Part shown: one piece after another, positions 46,522 through 56,205 of the stretch
How the letters are laid out: every line of letters begins with the position of its first letter
Numbering within the stretch: the stretch's first letter is position 1
Origin: Manganibacter manganicus
Lineage (GTDB): Bacteria > Pseudomonadota > Alphaproteobacteria > Rhizobiales > Rhizobiaceae
Direction of reading: 5' to 3'
Assembly (NCBI RefSeq): GCF_002075885.1
Contig: NZ_MDET01000023.1
Coordinates: forward strand, 186,001-250,000
Length of the DNA stretch: 64,000 nt
The notes under the pieces: model-generated
The model's input: the letters and a program-made list of their open reading frames with translations, nothing else
The model's database searches: none
What the model was told of the DNA's origin: nothing
Translations under genes and position numbers: made by a program

Positions 46522-47750
46522 TTCGCGGCCACCTTCTGTCCCGTGCCTTCATACCATTGCACCAGCAATGCGCGCTCCTCGTCGGTGATCTGCGTGACAT
46601 TGGCGGGCGGCATGGCATGGCTGCGCCCGGCCTGGAGATAGATTTCCCTGGCATGGGCCGCGATGCGGGCATCGGTGTCGAGCATCACGCCCTTCGGCGC
46701 ATGATAGATGCCTTCATAGGACGGTTCCGCCGCATGGCACATGGAGCAACGGCCGAGCACCGTGTCGCGCACCTTCGGAAAATCGGCAGAAGCAGTGAAA
46801 ACCGTATTGGCCGCCGAAACCTTCGGCTCGCCTGTCAGCACTTTCGGCACGGTGGACAGCCACATGATGATGATGAACAGGATGCCGGCCAGAAGCCATG
46901 TCCATGTCGGGTTGCCCTTGCGGGCATGGTGGGTGTTGAAATAGTGGCGGATCAATACGCCGATCAGAAACACCAGCGAGGCGATCACCCAGTTGAACTC
47001 GGTGCCGAACGCCAGCGGATAGTGGTTCGACAGCATCAGGAACAGAACCGGCAGCGTCAGGTAATTGTTGTGCAGTGAGCGCTGCTTGGCGATCTTGCCG
47101 TATTTCGGGTCCGGCTTGCGGCCGGCGATCAGGTCGGCGACGACGATCTTCTGGTTCGGAATGATGACCATGAACACATTGGCCGACATGATCGTGGCGG
47201 TGATCGCCCCCAGATGCAGGAAGGCGGCGCGGCCGGTGAACAGGTGGGTGAGGCCCCAGGCGATGAACACCAGCACGCCATAAAGCAGGATCATCAGCCC
47301 GGTATCGGACCTGCCGATCAGCCAGCGGCACAAAAGATCGTAGACGATCCAGCCGCCAGCCAGGCAGCAGATCGAGATGAAAATGCCCACGGGCACCGAC
47401 ACGTCGAGCACGATGGGGTCGATGAGGAACAGGCTCGCGCCGGCATAATAGACGATGGCGAGCATGGCGAAGCCCGACAGCCAGGTGGCGTAGCTTTCCC
47501 ATTTGAACCAGGTCAGGTGCTCCGGCATCTCGCTGGGGGCCACCAGATATTTCTGGATATGATAGAAGCCGCCGCCATGCACCTGCCATTCCTCGCCGAA
47601 GGCGCCGGCAGGCAGGCCGGGCCGCTGGCGCAGGCCGAGGTCGAGCGCGATGAAATAGAAGGACGAGCCAATCCAGGCGATGCCGGTGACGACATGCAGC
47701 CAGCGCACGGCAAAGGCCAGCCAGTCCCAGAAAATGGCAAGATCGAGCAT
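46518..47750 (-). CDS. puuD: Membrane urate hydroxylase PuuD (cytochrome c-linked)
   Basis: A 410-residue membrane enzyme oxidising urate to 5-hydroxyisourate. It has about eight membrane helices (WLHVVTGIAWIGSSFYFIAL to LLAGILFIIIMWLSTV) with conserved KYLVAPSEMPEHLTWFKWE, and a C-terminal cytochrome c domain with the heme motif CSMCH, electrons going to the respiratory chain. It belongs to the bacterial DUF989 family. A divergent LysR gene and an intergenic palindrome suggest regulation. It is translationally coupled to guaD. Confidence 0.93.
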   Translation of the reverse strand: MLDLAIFWDWLAFAVRWLHVVTGIAWIGSSFYFIALDLGLRQRPGLPAGAFGEEWQVHGGGFYHIQKYLVAPSEMPEHLTWFKWESYATWLSGFAMLAIVYYAGASLFLIDPIVLDVSVPVGIFISICCLAGGWIVYDLLCRWLIGRSDTGLMILLYGVLVFIAWGLTHLFTGRAAFLHLGAITATIMSANVFMVIIPNQKIVVADLIAGRKPDPKYGKIAKQRSLHNNYLTLPVLFLMLSNHYPLAFGTEFNWVIASLVFLIGVLIRHYFNTHHARKGNPTWTWLLAGILFIIIMWLSTVPKVLTGEPKVSAANTVFTASADFPKVRDTVLGRCSMCHAAEPSYEGIYHAPKGVMLDTDARIAAHAREIYLQAGRSHAMPPANVTQITDEERALLVQWYEGTGQKVAAK

Positions 47751-47864
47751 GGGTCCTCCCCTGGATGAAGCCGCGACTTTAAGCCGTGCGCCTCGAATCG
47801 AAAGAGGGCACGAACACGAGGACTTTCAAAAAAAAATGGAAAATACTAGGCTCGCGCCACGCAG

Positions 47865-47885
47865 CTTCATGAATATGCCATGAAG
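47865..47885. promoter_or_regulatory. Candidate LysR-type operator between puuD and lysR
   Basis: CTTCATG (47865-47871) and CATGAAG (47879-47885) are perfect inverted repeats with a 7-base spacer, just upstream of the LysR gene (47900) and within the divergent region to puuD. It fits the T-N11-A type pattern of LysR sites. Prediction only. Confidence 0.4.
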
Positions 47886-47899
47886 GCCACGAGGGGTGC

Positions 47900-48820
47900 A
47901 TGTCCTATCTCAACAATATCGCGGTCTTCGTCCGGGTGGTCGAACTGGGCAATCTTTCCGCCGCCGGGCGCGACATGCGCATTTCGCCCGCCGTCGCCTC
48001 CAACCGAATCAAGGAACTGGAGAAGCATCTGGGCGTGCGGCTGTTCAACCGCACGACGCGGCAGTTGATGCCGACCGAGCACGGCACGGTGTTTTACAGC
48101 GGCGCCAAGCAAATCCTGGAGGCGATCACCGAGGCGGAAGCGGCCATATCGGCGCTTTCCGGCCAGCCGCGCGGCACCATCCGCGTCACCGCGCCGCTTG
48201 GGCTGGGGCGTCGGCTGATCGCCTCTGGCATCCCCGATTTTCGCGACAAATATCCCGACATCGAGGTGCGGCTGAGACTGTCGGACCACAATGTCGATAT
48301 CCTCAAGGAAGGCATCGACGTCGCGTTTCGCCTCGGCGTGATCGAGGATTCCTCGCTCAGGCTGCGCGGGATCATGGAATGCGAGCGCGTGCTGGTCGCC
48401 TCGCCGGACTATCTCAAGGCGCGCGGCGAACCGGAAACCGTATCCGAACTGATCACGAAAAGGCACGATTGCCTGATGCTGCGCTATCCCGGTTCAAGGG
48501 AGTTTTTCTGGATGCTGCAAATGCCGGACGGGCCGCAGAAATTCGAGGTGCACGGCCCCTTCGACAGCGACGACGGCGACGTGCTGACCGGCTGGGCGCT
48601 GGCCGGGCGCGGCATCATCAACAAGCCGCGCTTCGAGGTCGAACCCTATATTCGCGACGGGCGGCTGAAAGTAATCCTGACCGATACGCCGCCGACGCCG
48701 GTGCAGTTCGCCGCCGTCTACCCGCACAAGAAATTGCAGGACCCGAAGGTGCGGCTGCTGCTCGATTTCATGGCCGAGCGCTGCCAACGGCTGATCCGCG
48801 ACCTTTTGGCCGGGCGCTGA
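47900..48820 (+). CDS. LysR family transcriptional regulator
   Basis: A 306-residue regulator with an N-terminal winged HTH (NIAVFVRVVELGNLSAAGRD, then ASNRIKELEKHLGVRLFNRT) and a C-terminal effector domain (GTIRVTAPLGLGRRLIASGI). It is divergent from puuD-guaD and close to xdh genes, so it is the likely regulator of purine breakdown, though its ligand is unknown. The ATG at 47900 follows GAGGGG. The N-terminus resembles the DsdC/CrgA-like group of LysR proteins. Confidence 0.93.
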   Translation: MSYLNNIAVFVRVVELGNLSAAGRDMRISPAVASNRIKELEKHLGVRLFNRTTRQLMPTEHGTVFYSGAKQILEAITEAEAAISALSGQPRGTIRVTAPLGLGRRLIASGIPDFRDKYPDIEVRLRLSDHNVDILKEGIDVAFRLGVIEDSSLRLRGIMECERVLVASPDYLKARGEPETVSELITKRHDCLMLRYPGSREFFWMLQMPDGPQKFEVHGPFDSDDGDVLTGWALAGRGIINKPRFEVEPYIRDGRLKVILTDTPPTPVQFAAVYPHKKLQDPKVRLLLDFMAERCQRLIRDLLAGR

Positions 48821-48959
48821 CCGGTCGTTTCGCGCCGGAACCAAAGCCGGCCTTGTCCATTATCGAAAAGCGGCGGAACGGGGCGCGGCTTCTTCCGTGC
48901 GGCCCGCCGAAACCGCAGATTTTTTCATCGAGGCTTATGCTTCCAGCCAGGAGATCGAG

Positions 48960-49448
48960 ATGGCCACCATTGCGACCCACAACGATTTGAAATCCAACAC
49001 CCGCAATACCGTGATCGATATTGTCAATGCGCGGCTGGCCGAGGCGATCGACCTGGCGCTCATCACCAAACAGGCGCACTGGAACATCAAGGGGCCGCAC
49101 TTCATCGCCATTCACGAGATGCTCGACATGTTCCGCACCGGCATCGATGGCCATGTCGATACCATTGCCGAGCGCGCCGTCCAGCTTGGCGGCACAGCGC
49201 TGGGGACCTCGCAGGTGGTCGCGAAGGAAAGCGCGCTGGAAGCCTATCCCACCGACATCCACAAGACGAAGGATCATCTGGCGGCGCTGATCGACCGCTA
49301 TGCGACGGCGGCCAAGAACGCGCGCGCGGCTATCGACGAGACGGACGAGGCCGGCGATGCCGACGCCGCCGACATTTTGACCGGCTATTCCCGCTCGCTC
49401 GACAAGTTCCTGTGGTTCCTCGAAGCGCATACGCAGGAAAAGGAGTAG
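48960..49448 (+). CDS. dps: Dps family DNA-protection/ferritin-like protein
   Basis: A 162-residue Dps-type protein forming dodecamers that oxidise iron and protect DNA. The ferroxidase signature is ALITKQAHWNIKGPHFIAIH then DGHVDTIAERAVQLGG, with His, Asp and Glu ligands. The ATG at 48960 follows CCAGGAG and gives MATIATHNDLKSN; the upstream frame from 48897 lacks similarity. It lies between the LysR gene and xdhC. Xanthine dehydrogenase can generate hydrogen peroxide, but a functional link is speculation. Confidence 0.9.
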   Translation: MATIATHNDLKSNTRNTVIDIVNARLAEAIDLALITKQAHWNIKGPHFIAIHEMLDMFRTGIDGHVDTIAERAVQLGGTALGTSQVVAKESALEAYPTDIHKTKDHLAALIDRYATAAKNARAAIDETDEAGDADAADILTGYSRSLDKFLWFLEAHTQEKE

Positions 49449-49457
49449 TCGGGCCTC

Positions 49458-50309
49458 TCACCCGGCCCGCACCGCGTCGGTGGATGCGGCCTGCGCCCGA
49501 TGGTTGGCGAAGGCGGTCATGATTTCGGCCGCCGCCAATGCCGCGATTACCGTCGGGCGCTTGTCTTTTACCGTCTCGCCGCCGATCGGCGAGACGAGGC
49601 GGGCAAATTGCCGCTCGCTGCCGCCCGCCGTCTTCAGGAACCAGCTTTTGAAGGTCGCCTTCTTGGTCTTCGAGCCGATCATGCCGACATAGGCCGCATC
49701 GGTGCGCTTCAAGGCCTCCGCCACGATCAGGAAATCCAGCGCGTGATCGTGAGTGAGGATGGCGAAGGCCGAACCGGCGGGCGCGGCGCGCACCACCTCT
49801 TCGGGCATCGGCGTCAATCGCGTCTCTACGCTTTCCGGCAGGCCCGCCAGCGCGTCGGCGCGCGTATCGACGACGACGACATGGATCGGCATCAACGCGC
49901 AGGCCACCGCCATGGCATGGCCGACATGGCCGCCGCCGAAAATATAAAGATGCGGCTGGCCGGCCGCTTCCGCTTCGGCCTTCGCGATCAGTTCGGCCTT
50001 CAAGCCCTCATCGACAAGCGTCACCGAAACCGCGACGCGCCCGCCGCAGCATTGGCCGATTTCAGGGCCGAGGGGAATGTCGAGCGCGGCTTTCCCCGTC
50101 TCGTTCTGGCGCAACATCTGCCGCGCCTTGTCGATGGCCATGAATTCAAGCTGGCCACCGCCGATGGTGCCGCGAGTGCCAGCGGTTGATACCAGCATCC
50201 GCGCGCCGGCTTCACGCGGCGTCGAGCCCTTGGCGCCGGCAACCTCCACCAGAGCGATGGCAAGGCGCTGGTCGAGAAAATCCTTCAAATCCTCCACGAA
50301 TTTGGTCAT
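49458..50309 (-). CDS. xdhC: Xanthine dehydrogenase accessory protein XdhC
   Basis: A 283-residue factor that binds molybdenum cofactor, promotes its sulfuration and delivers it to XdhB. Motifs are ALVEVAGAKGSTPREAGARM, GTIGGGQLEFMAID, the cysteine pair GPEIGQCCGGRVAVS, and the Rossmann-like LYIFGGGHVGHAMAVACA, then YVGMIGSKTKKATF. It is the last gene of the minus-strand run uraH-xdhA-xdhB-xdhC, 64 bases after xdhB. Confidence 0.93.
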   Translation of the reverse strand: MTKFVEDLKDFLDQRLAIALVEVAGAKGSTPREAGARMLVSTAGTRGTIGGGQLEFMAIDKARQMLRQNETGKAALDIPLGPEIGQCCGGRVAVSVTLVDEGLKAELIAKAEAEAAGQPHLYIFGGGHVGHAMAVACALMPIHVVVVDTRADALAGLPESVETRLTPMPEEVVRAAPAGSAFAILTHDHALDFLIVAEALKRTDAAYVGMIGSKTKKATFKSWFLKTAGGSERQFARLVSPIGGETVKDKRPTVIAALAAAEIMTAFANHRAQAASTDAVRAG

Positions 50310-50373
50310 GTCCGGCTTCCATCGGCAGGGAACGCAGCCATCCTTCCAATATAGGCGTTCATGGCCGGCGGCG

Positions 50374-52728
50374 CTATTTCGCCGCCTCGCGCTTCATGCG
50401 CTCCACCGCCATCAGCACGCGCTCGGGCGTCGCCGGTGCGTCGAGGCGCGGGCAGATTTTATGGTTCGCGACACTGGCCACCGCATCCGCCAGCGCATGC
50501 AGCACCGACAGACCGAGCGGCAGCGGCGGTTCACCCACCGCCTTGGAGCGGTGAATGGTCGGCTCATAGGCTTGCGACCAGTCGGTCAGCGCCACGTTGA
50601 AGATTTTCGGCCGGTCGGAGGCGAGCGGGATCTTGTAGGTGGACGGCGCATGCGTGCGCAGCCGGCCCTTTTCATCCCACCACAGTTCTTCCGTGGTCAG
50701 CCAGCCCATGCCCTGCACAAAGCCGCCCTCGACCTGGCCGATATCGATGGCCGTGTTCAGCGAGCGGCCGGCGTCGTGCAGGATATCGGTGCGCTCCACG
50801 ACATATTCGCCGGTGAGCGTGTCGATGGACACTTCCGAGCAGGCCGCGCCATAGGCGAAATAATAGAAGGCATGGCCCCGTCCCTTGGCGCGGTCCCAGT
50901 GGATCTTCGGCGTCTTGTAAAAACCCGCCGCCGAAAGCTGGACGCGCGCGACATAGGCCTGCTGGACCAGTTCGTTGAAGGAAATCTCGTGATTGCCGAT
51001 ACGCACGCGATTGGGCAGAAACACCACCTGATCGCGCGGGATCTGATGCGTCTCGGCGGCGAAATCGATCAGCCTGTCCTTGATCTGGCGCGCCGCATTC
51101 TGCGCCGCCATGCCGTTGAGGTCGGCACCCGACGATGCCGCCGTCGGCGAGGTGTTCGGCACCTTGCCGGTGGTCGTGGCAGTGACCTTGACCCGGTCGA
51201 TGTCGATCTGGAATTCCTCGGCCACCACCTGCGCCACCTTCATGTGCAAGCCCTGCCCCATCTCGGTACCGCCATGGTTCATATGCACGGAGCCGTCGGT
51301 GTAGACATGCACCAGCGCGCCGGCCTGGTTGGACTCGGTCTTGGTGAAGGAAATGCCGAACTTGACCGGCGTCAGCGCGATGCCGCGCTTGATGAAGCGG
51401 CTGTTGGCGTTGAAGGCGGCGATCTCGCGGCGGCGGCCGGCATAGTCGGCGCTTTCCTCCAGTTCCGCCACGATGCGCTGGATGATGCAATCCTCGACCT
51501 TCTGGTGGTAGGGCGTGACATCGCGGCCGGCGCGCTTGTCCATCGCGTCATAGAAATTGAGCTTGCGGATTTCGAGCGGCTCCTTTCCCGTGGCAAAGGC
51601 GATCTCGTCGATCACGCGTTCGGCGCCGACCATCCCTTGAGGCCCGCCAAAGCCGCGAAACGCCGTGTTGGACACCGTGTTGGTATAAAACAGCGCCGAG
51701 CGCGCATGCACATGCGGATAGAAATAGGCGTTGTCGCAGTGAAACAGCGCACGGTCGCCGACCGGGCCGGACAGATCGGCGGAAAAGCCACAGCGCTGGC
51801 CATAGGTGTAATCGATGGCCAGGATGCGCCCCTCGTCGTCGAAGCCGACATCGTAGTCGATGACGAAATCGTGGCGCTTGCCGGTGGCGGTCATGTCCTC
51901 GTCGCGGTCGAGCCGGACCTTGACGGCGCGCTTCAGCTTCCTTGCGGCTATGGCGGCGATCACCGCGCACTGGTTGGCCTGGGTTTCCTTGCCGCCGAAG
52001 CCGCCGCCCATGCGGCGCACCTCCACCGTCACGGCATGGTTCGGCACGCCAAGCGCGTGCGCGATCATGTGCTGCGTCTCGCTTGGCCCCTGCGTCGAGC
52101 AATAGACTTCGACCTCGTCGTCCTCGCCGGGCACGGCCAGCGAAACCTGGCCTTCGAGATAGAAATGATCCTGCCCGCCGAGCCGCATGCGACCCTTGAT
52201 GCGGCGCGGCGCCGTCTCCAGCGCGCCGGCGGCATCGCCGCGCTTCAGAACCAGCGGCGTCGTGACCTGCCGGTCCTTTTCCGCTTCAAGACCGCCAATG
52301 TCGATGATCGCGGGGAGTTCGTCATAGTCGATCTTCGCCAGCCTTGCCGCGCGGCGCGCCTGATCGCGTGTCTCGGCGATGACGCAGAAAATCGGCTGGC
52401 CAAGGAATTCGACCTTGCCGTCGGCAAGGATCGGATCGTCGTGCATGCCGGAAGGCGAAATGTCGTTCTCGCCCGGCACGTCCTTCGCCGTCAGCACGGC
52501 GACCACACCGGGTGCCGCCAGCACGGCCGAAAGATCGACTGCTTTCAGCGTCGCGTGGGCAACGCCGGACAGGCCGAGCCCGGCATGCAGCGTGCCGGCC
52601 GGTTCTGTGATGTCATCGACATAGATGGCGCTACCGGCAACATGCTTGTGCGCTGAATCGTGGGGATGCGCGGTGTGGACGCCACCGGCGATCTTCTGGG
52701 CTTTCAGGTTTGGAGTGTGCTTGGTCAT
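50374..52728 (-). CDS. xdhB: Xanthine dehydrogenase molybdenum subunit XdhB
   Basis: The 784-residue molybdopterin-binding catalytic subunit that oxidises hypoxanthine and xanthine to urate. Typical blocks: HPHDSAHKHVAGSAIYVDDI, VLTAKDVPGENDIS, CSTQGPSETQHMIAHALGVP, MGGGFGGKETQANQCAVIAA, the substrate Glu/Arg region NTAFRGFGGPQGM, and TEMGQGLHMKVAQVVAEE with the C-terminal GEPPLPLG motif. It ends with AVERMKREAAK. The gene begins 3 bases after the xdhA stop. Confidence 0.95.
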   Translation of the reverse strand: MTKHTPNLKAQKIAGGVHTAHPHDSAHKHVAGSAIYVDDITEPAGTLHAGLGLSGVAHATLKAVDLSAVLAAPGVVAVLTAKDVPGENDISPSGMHDDPILADGKVEFLGQPIFCVIAETRDQARRAARLAKIDYDELPAIIDIGGLEAEKDRQVTTPLVLKRGDAAGALETAPRRIKGRMRLGGQDHFYLEGQVSLAVPGEDDEVEVYCSTQGPSETQHMIAHALGVPNHAVTVEVRRMGGGFGGKETQANQCAVIAAIAARKLKRAVKVRLDRDEDMTATGKRHDFVIDYDVGFDDEGRILAIDYTYGQRCGFSADLSGPVGDRALFHCDNAYFYPHVHARSALFYTNTVSNTAFRGFGGPQGMVGAERVIDEIAFATGKEPLEIRKLNFYDAMDKRAGRDVTPYHQKVEDCIIQRIVAELEESADYAGRRREIAAFNANSRFIKRGIALTPVKFGISFTKTESNQAGALVHVYTDGSVHMNHGGTEMGQGLHMKVAQVVAEEFQIDIDRVKVTATTTGKVPNTSPTAASSGADLNGMAAQNAARQIKDRLIDFAAETHQIPRDQVVFLPNRVRIGNHEISFNELVQQAYVARVQLSAAGFYKTPKIHWDRAKGRGHAFYYFAYGAACSEVSIDTLTGEYVVERTDILHDAGRSLNTAIDIGQVEGGFVQGMGWLTTEELWWDEKGRLRTHAPSTYKIPLASDRPKIFNVALTDWSQAYEPTIHRSKAVGEPPLPLGLSVLHALADAVASVANHKICPRLDAPATPERVLMAVERMKREAAK

Positions 52729-52731
52729 GGC

Positions 52732-54222
52732 TTAGGCAGCCTCGTATCTGGACACCTGCACCGGTGCGCTTGTGCCGGTCGTTTCCACATAAAAACGCAA
52801 AAGAAGGTTTTTCGCCGCCAGCGCGCGATATTCACCGGTGGCGCGCATGTCGGTCAACGGCGCGAAGTCCTCGGCGTATTTTTCCATCGCGGCCTCGACC
52901 GCGGCTTCCGTCCACGGCTTTCCAAGAAGCGCAGCCTCGACCGCCCTCGCCCGTTTCGGAGTCGCCGCCATGCCGCCATAGGCGATGCGGACCGCCGCCA
53001 CCGTGCCGTCAGCCGCCAACCTCACAGCGAATGCGCCGAGCGTGGCGGTAATGTCCTCGTCGCGGCGCTTGGTGATCTTGTAGACGGCGAATTTCTCGCC
53101 CTTGCCCGGCAGCGGCACTTGAAGCTTTTCCACGAACTCGCCGGGCCGGCGGTCCTGCTTGCCATAGGCGATGAAGAAATCCTCGAGCGCAATGGTGCGG
53201 CGGGCCGTGCCCTTGCGCAGCGTGAGCTCAGCGCCCAGCGCGATCAGCGGCGGCGGCGTGTCGCCGATGGGCGAGCCATTGGCGACATTGCCGCCGATGG
53301 TGCCCATATTGCGCACCTGTTCGCCGCCGATACGGTCGATCAGCGCGCCGAAGGCGGGAATGCGCGCGGCAAGATGCCCGCGCGCTTCGGTATAAGTCAC
53401 GCCGGCGCCGATGGTGATGACGCCATCCTTTTCGGAAATGCGGCGCAAGCCCTCAAGCCCGCCGATGAACACCACCGGCGCGATCTCGCGCATCTGCTTG
53501 GTCACCCACAAACCGACATCGGTGGAACCGGCGACGATGGTCGCCTTCGGTTCGGCTTCAAGCACAGCGGCCAGATCGTCGACATCGGCCGGCACGATCA
53601 GCCGGTTGCGACCCTCGCCGATCTCGACGCGCGCATTGTCGCGCAGCGCCTTCAGCCGGGCGGTAACGGCTTCGCGTTCGACGCGCAGCGGATCGTTCTC
53701 GGCTTTGCCGTAGCTGGCAATGGCGCGGGCGGCGCGCATGATCGCTTCATAGCCGGTGCAGCGGCACAGATTGCCCTGAAGCGCGGTTTCGACCTCGCGG
53801 TCGGACGGATTGGGCGTCTGCATCCAAAGGCCGTAAAGCGACATGACGAAGCCCGGCGTGCAGAAGCCGCATTGCGAACCATGGAAATCGACCAGGGCCT
53901 GCTGCACCGGATGCAGCCTGCCGTCTTCGCCGGCCAGATGCTCGACCGTCACGACATGACAGCCGTCCAGCGAACCCATGAAGCGGATGCAGGCATTGAC
54001 GCCTTCATAGACCAATGCACCCCCATCTGGTCCACCATCGGTCAGTTTGCCGACCAGAACCGTACAGGCGCCGCAATCGCCCTCGGCGCAGCCTTCCTTG
54101 GTGCCTTTCAGGGAACGGGAAAGGCGTAGCCAGTCGAGCAGAGTCTGGTCCGGCGCGACGTCGCGCAACGCCACATCGCGGCCGTTCAGGATGAAGCGGA
54201 TTTCGTTGCGGGTCTTGGCCAT
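52732..54222 (-). CDS. xdhA: Xanthine dehydrogenase Fe-S/FAD subunit XdhA
   Basis: A 496-residue subunit with two [2Fe-2S] domains and an FAD-binding domain. The plant-type cluster is EGCAEGDCGACTVLVG; the second is QCGFCTPGFVMSLYG plus QGNLCRCTGYEAIMRA. The FAD part has TIVAGSTDVGLWVTKQMRE and NMGTIGGNVANGSPIGDTPP. It passes electrons from XdhB to NAD+. Start ATG 54222 overlaps the UraH stop by one base, so uraH and xdhABC form one unit. Confidence 0.95.
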   Translation of the reverse strand: MAKTRNEIRFILNGRDVALRDVAPDQTLLDWLRLSRSLKGTKEGCAEGDCGACTVLVGKLTDGGPDGGALVYEGVNACIRFMGSLDGCHVVTVEHLAGEDGRLHPVQQALVDFHGSQCGFCTPGFVMSLYGLWMQTPNPSDREVETALQGNLCRCTGYEAIMRAARAIASYGKAENDPLRVEREAVTARLKALRDNARVEIGEGRNRLIVPADVDDLAAVLEAEPKATIVAGSTDVGLWVTKQMREIAPVVFIGGLEGLRRISEKDGVITIGAGVTYTEARGHLAARIPAFGALIDRIGGEQVRNMGTIGGNVANGSPIGDTPPPLIALGAELTLRKGTARRTIALEDFFIAYGKQDRRPGEFVEKLQVPLPGKGEKFAVYKITKRRDEDITATLGAFAVRLAADGTVAAVRIAYGGMAATPKRARAVEAALLGKPWTEAAVEAAMEKYAEDFAPLTDMRATGEYRALAAKNLLLRFYVETTGTSAPVQVSRYEAA

Positions 54223-54584
54223 CAGCTCCCCCTGTAGGTCGAATAGCCGTAGGGCGAGATCAGCAGCGGCACATGATAATGTTTTGCCTCGGCCATGCCG
54301 AAGCGGATCGGTACGATATCGAGAAAGGCCGGCTCGGGCAGGTCCACGCCCTGTCCTCGGAGATAATCGCCGGCGGCGAACACCAGCTCGTATTCACCCA
54401 ACTGGAATGCCTCGCCTTCCAGCAGCGGCGCATCGCAGCGCCCGTCGGCATTGGTGCTGACGCTCTTGAGATGCGTGCGGTGACCGTTGGAAATGCGGAA
54501 AAGCTCAATGGACAGGCCGGCGGCCGGTTGTCCGGTCGCTGTGTCCAGCACATGGGTAGTAAGCCGCCCACCTGCTGTATGCAT
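54222..54584 (-). CDS. uraH: 5-hydroxyisourate hydrolase
   Basis: A 120-residue transthyretin-fold enzyme converting 5-hydroxyisourate to OHCU. It has the N-terminal [18 protein letters not shown] with the catalytic His, RTDGRC-like [30 protein letters not shown] with the C-terminal YRGS signature. The ATG at 54584 was chosen to give [14 protein letters not shown]; the upstream frame to 54659 is an extension. It leads the minus-strand run with xdhABC. Confidence 0.94.
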   Translation of the reverse strand: MHTAGGRLTTHVLDTATGQPAAGLSIELFRISNGHRTHLKSVSTNADGRCDAPLLEGEAFQLGEYELVFAAGDYLRGQGVDLPEPAFLDIVPIRFGMAEAKHYHVPLLISPYGYSTYRGS

Positions 54585-54762
54585 TCCTGCCAACTGCCGC
54601 CTCCCTTCACGGATCAATCGAACATGATAATGAATTGAACCATTAAAGGCCAAGGGCAAGGCCCGGTCGAGGAAAACCGCCTGAAAACACTTTCAAAATT
54701 TTCGGGGGAATATCGCTTCGCCCTTTCGACTATCTTCAAAGACAAGGAAGAGGACAAGGCTC

Positions 54763-56196
54763 ATGCGTTACGTCAGAAACATGCGCGGTTACGGAGCCAA
54801 CCCGCCGGATCCGAAATGGCCGGGCGGCGCGCATGTCGCGGTGCAGTTCGTGGTCAATTACGAGGAAGGCGGCGAAAACTGCATCCTGCATGGCGATGCC
54901 GCCTCCGAGGCCTTCCTGTCCGAGATCACCGGCGCCGCGCCATGGCAGGGCCTGCGCCACTGGAACATGGAATCCATCTATGAATATGGCGCGCGCGCCG
55001 GGTTCTGGCGGCTGCACCGCCTGTTCACCGGAGCGAACGTGCCCGTCACCTGTTACGGTGTCGCCTCCGCGCTTGCCCGTTCGCCCGACCAACTTACCGC
55101 GATGCAGGAAGCCGGCTGGGAGATCGCCACGCATGGCCTGAAATGGATCGACTACCGCGACCATCCGGCCGACCTTGAAAAGCAGGACATCAAAGAAGCG
55201 ATCCGGCTGCACACCGAAGTAACGGGCGAACGCCCCTCCGGCTGGTACACCGGGCGCACCTCCGACAACACGGTGCGGCTGGTGGCGGAGGAAGGCGGCT
55301 TCGCCTACTGCTCCGACACCTATGACGACGACCTGCCCTACTGGCTCGACCATGACGGCCATGGCAAACCCATCGCGCCGCTGCTGATCATTCCCTACAC
55401 GCTAGACGCCAACGACATGCGTTTCGGCATCCAGGCTGGTTTCTCGAACGGCGAGCAGTTCCTCACCTATCTCAAGGACGCCTTCGACACGCTCTATGCC
55501 GAGGGCAACGCCGGTCAGCCGAAGATGATGACGATCGGCCTGCATTGCCGGCTGATCGGGCGGCCCGGCCGGTTCGGCGCGCTGAAACGCTTCGTCGAAT
55601 ATGTCCAAAGCCATGACAGGGTCTGGCTGCCGCGCCGCATCGACATCGCCCGGCATTGGCACGAGCACCACCCCTACGAGACGCCGAAGCTGCGGCCATC
55701 ACGCATGGGCAAGGCGGATTTCGTGACGGCCTTCGGCGGCGTGTTCGAGCACTCGCCCTGGATCGCCGAGCGCGCCTACGAGCTTGAACTGGGAGCCGTG
55801 CACGACACGGCCGGCGGCCTGCACAACGCGCTCTGCCGCGCCTTCCGCACAGCAAGCGAAGCCGAGCGGCTCGGCGTGTTGAGCGCGCATCCCGATCTGG
55901 CCGGAAAACTGGCCGAGGCCAAACGCCTGACGGCGGAATCGGCAAAGGAACAGGCGTCCGCCGGGCTCGATGCACTGACCGATTCGGAACGGCAGAAGTT
56001 CATCGAACTGAACAGAACCTATGTCGAAAAATTCGGCTTTCCCTTCATCATCGCCGTCAAGGGCCGCAGCAAGGCCGACATCCTTGCCGCCTTCGAGGCC
56101 CGTATCGGCAATGATCGCGACACCGAATTCACGACTGCCTGCCGGCAGGTCGAGCGTATCGCCCTGCTTCGCCTGAAAGACATGCTGCCCGAGTAG
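54763..56196 (+). CDS. puuE: PuuE allantoinase - OHCU decarboxylase (UraD) fusion
   Basis: A 477-residue bifunctional protein. Residues 1 to about 310 are a polysaccharide-deacetylase-like PuuE allantoinase (GYGANPPDPKWPGGAHVAVQF, TCYGVASALARSPDQL, GLKWIDYRDHPADLEKQDI), hydrolysing allantoin to allantoate without metal-dependent DHOase folds. About 320 to 477 is an OHCU decarboxylase (FVTAFGGVFEHSPWIAERAY, HPDLAGKLAEAK, LNRTYVEKFGFPFIIAVKG). So two successive urate-pathway steps sit on one chain. The ATG at 54763 follows GGAAGAGG. It begins an operon with ureidoglycine and ureidoglycolate genes and is divergent from uraH. Confidence 0.93.
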   Translation: MRYVRNMRGYGANPPDPKWPGGAHVAVQFVVNYEEGGENCILHGDAASEAFLSEITGAAPWQGLRHWNMESIYEYGARAGFWRLHRLFTGANVPVTCYGVASALARSPDQLTAMQEAGWEIATHGLKWIDYRDHPADLEKQDIKEAIRLHTEVTGERPSGWYTGRTSDNTVRLVAEEGGFAYCSDTYDDDLPYWLDHDGHGKPIAPLLIIPYTLDANDMRFGIQAGFSNGEQFLTYLKDAFDTLYAEGNAGQPKMMTIGLHCRLIGRPGRFGALKRFVEYVQSHDRVWLPRRIDIARHWHEHHPYETPKLRPSRMGKADFVTAFGGVFEHSPWIAERAYELELGAVHDTAGGLHNALCRAFRTASEAERLGVLSAHPDLAGKLAEAKRLTAESAKEQASAGLDALTDSERQKFIELNRTYVEKFGFPFIIAVKGRSKADILAAFEARIGNDRDTEFTTACRQVERIALLRLKDMLPE

Positions 56197-56205
56197 GCTT
56201 AAACG

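Noticed and set aside
50077..52656. 859-codon plus-strand frame antisense to xdhB
   Set aside because: It runs opposite to a clear XdhB protein with all family motifs; its translation has no recognisable motifs. It is a GC-rich shadow.
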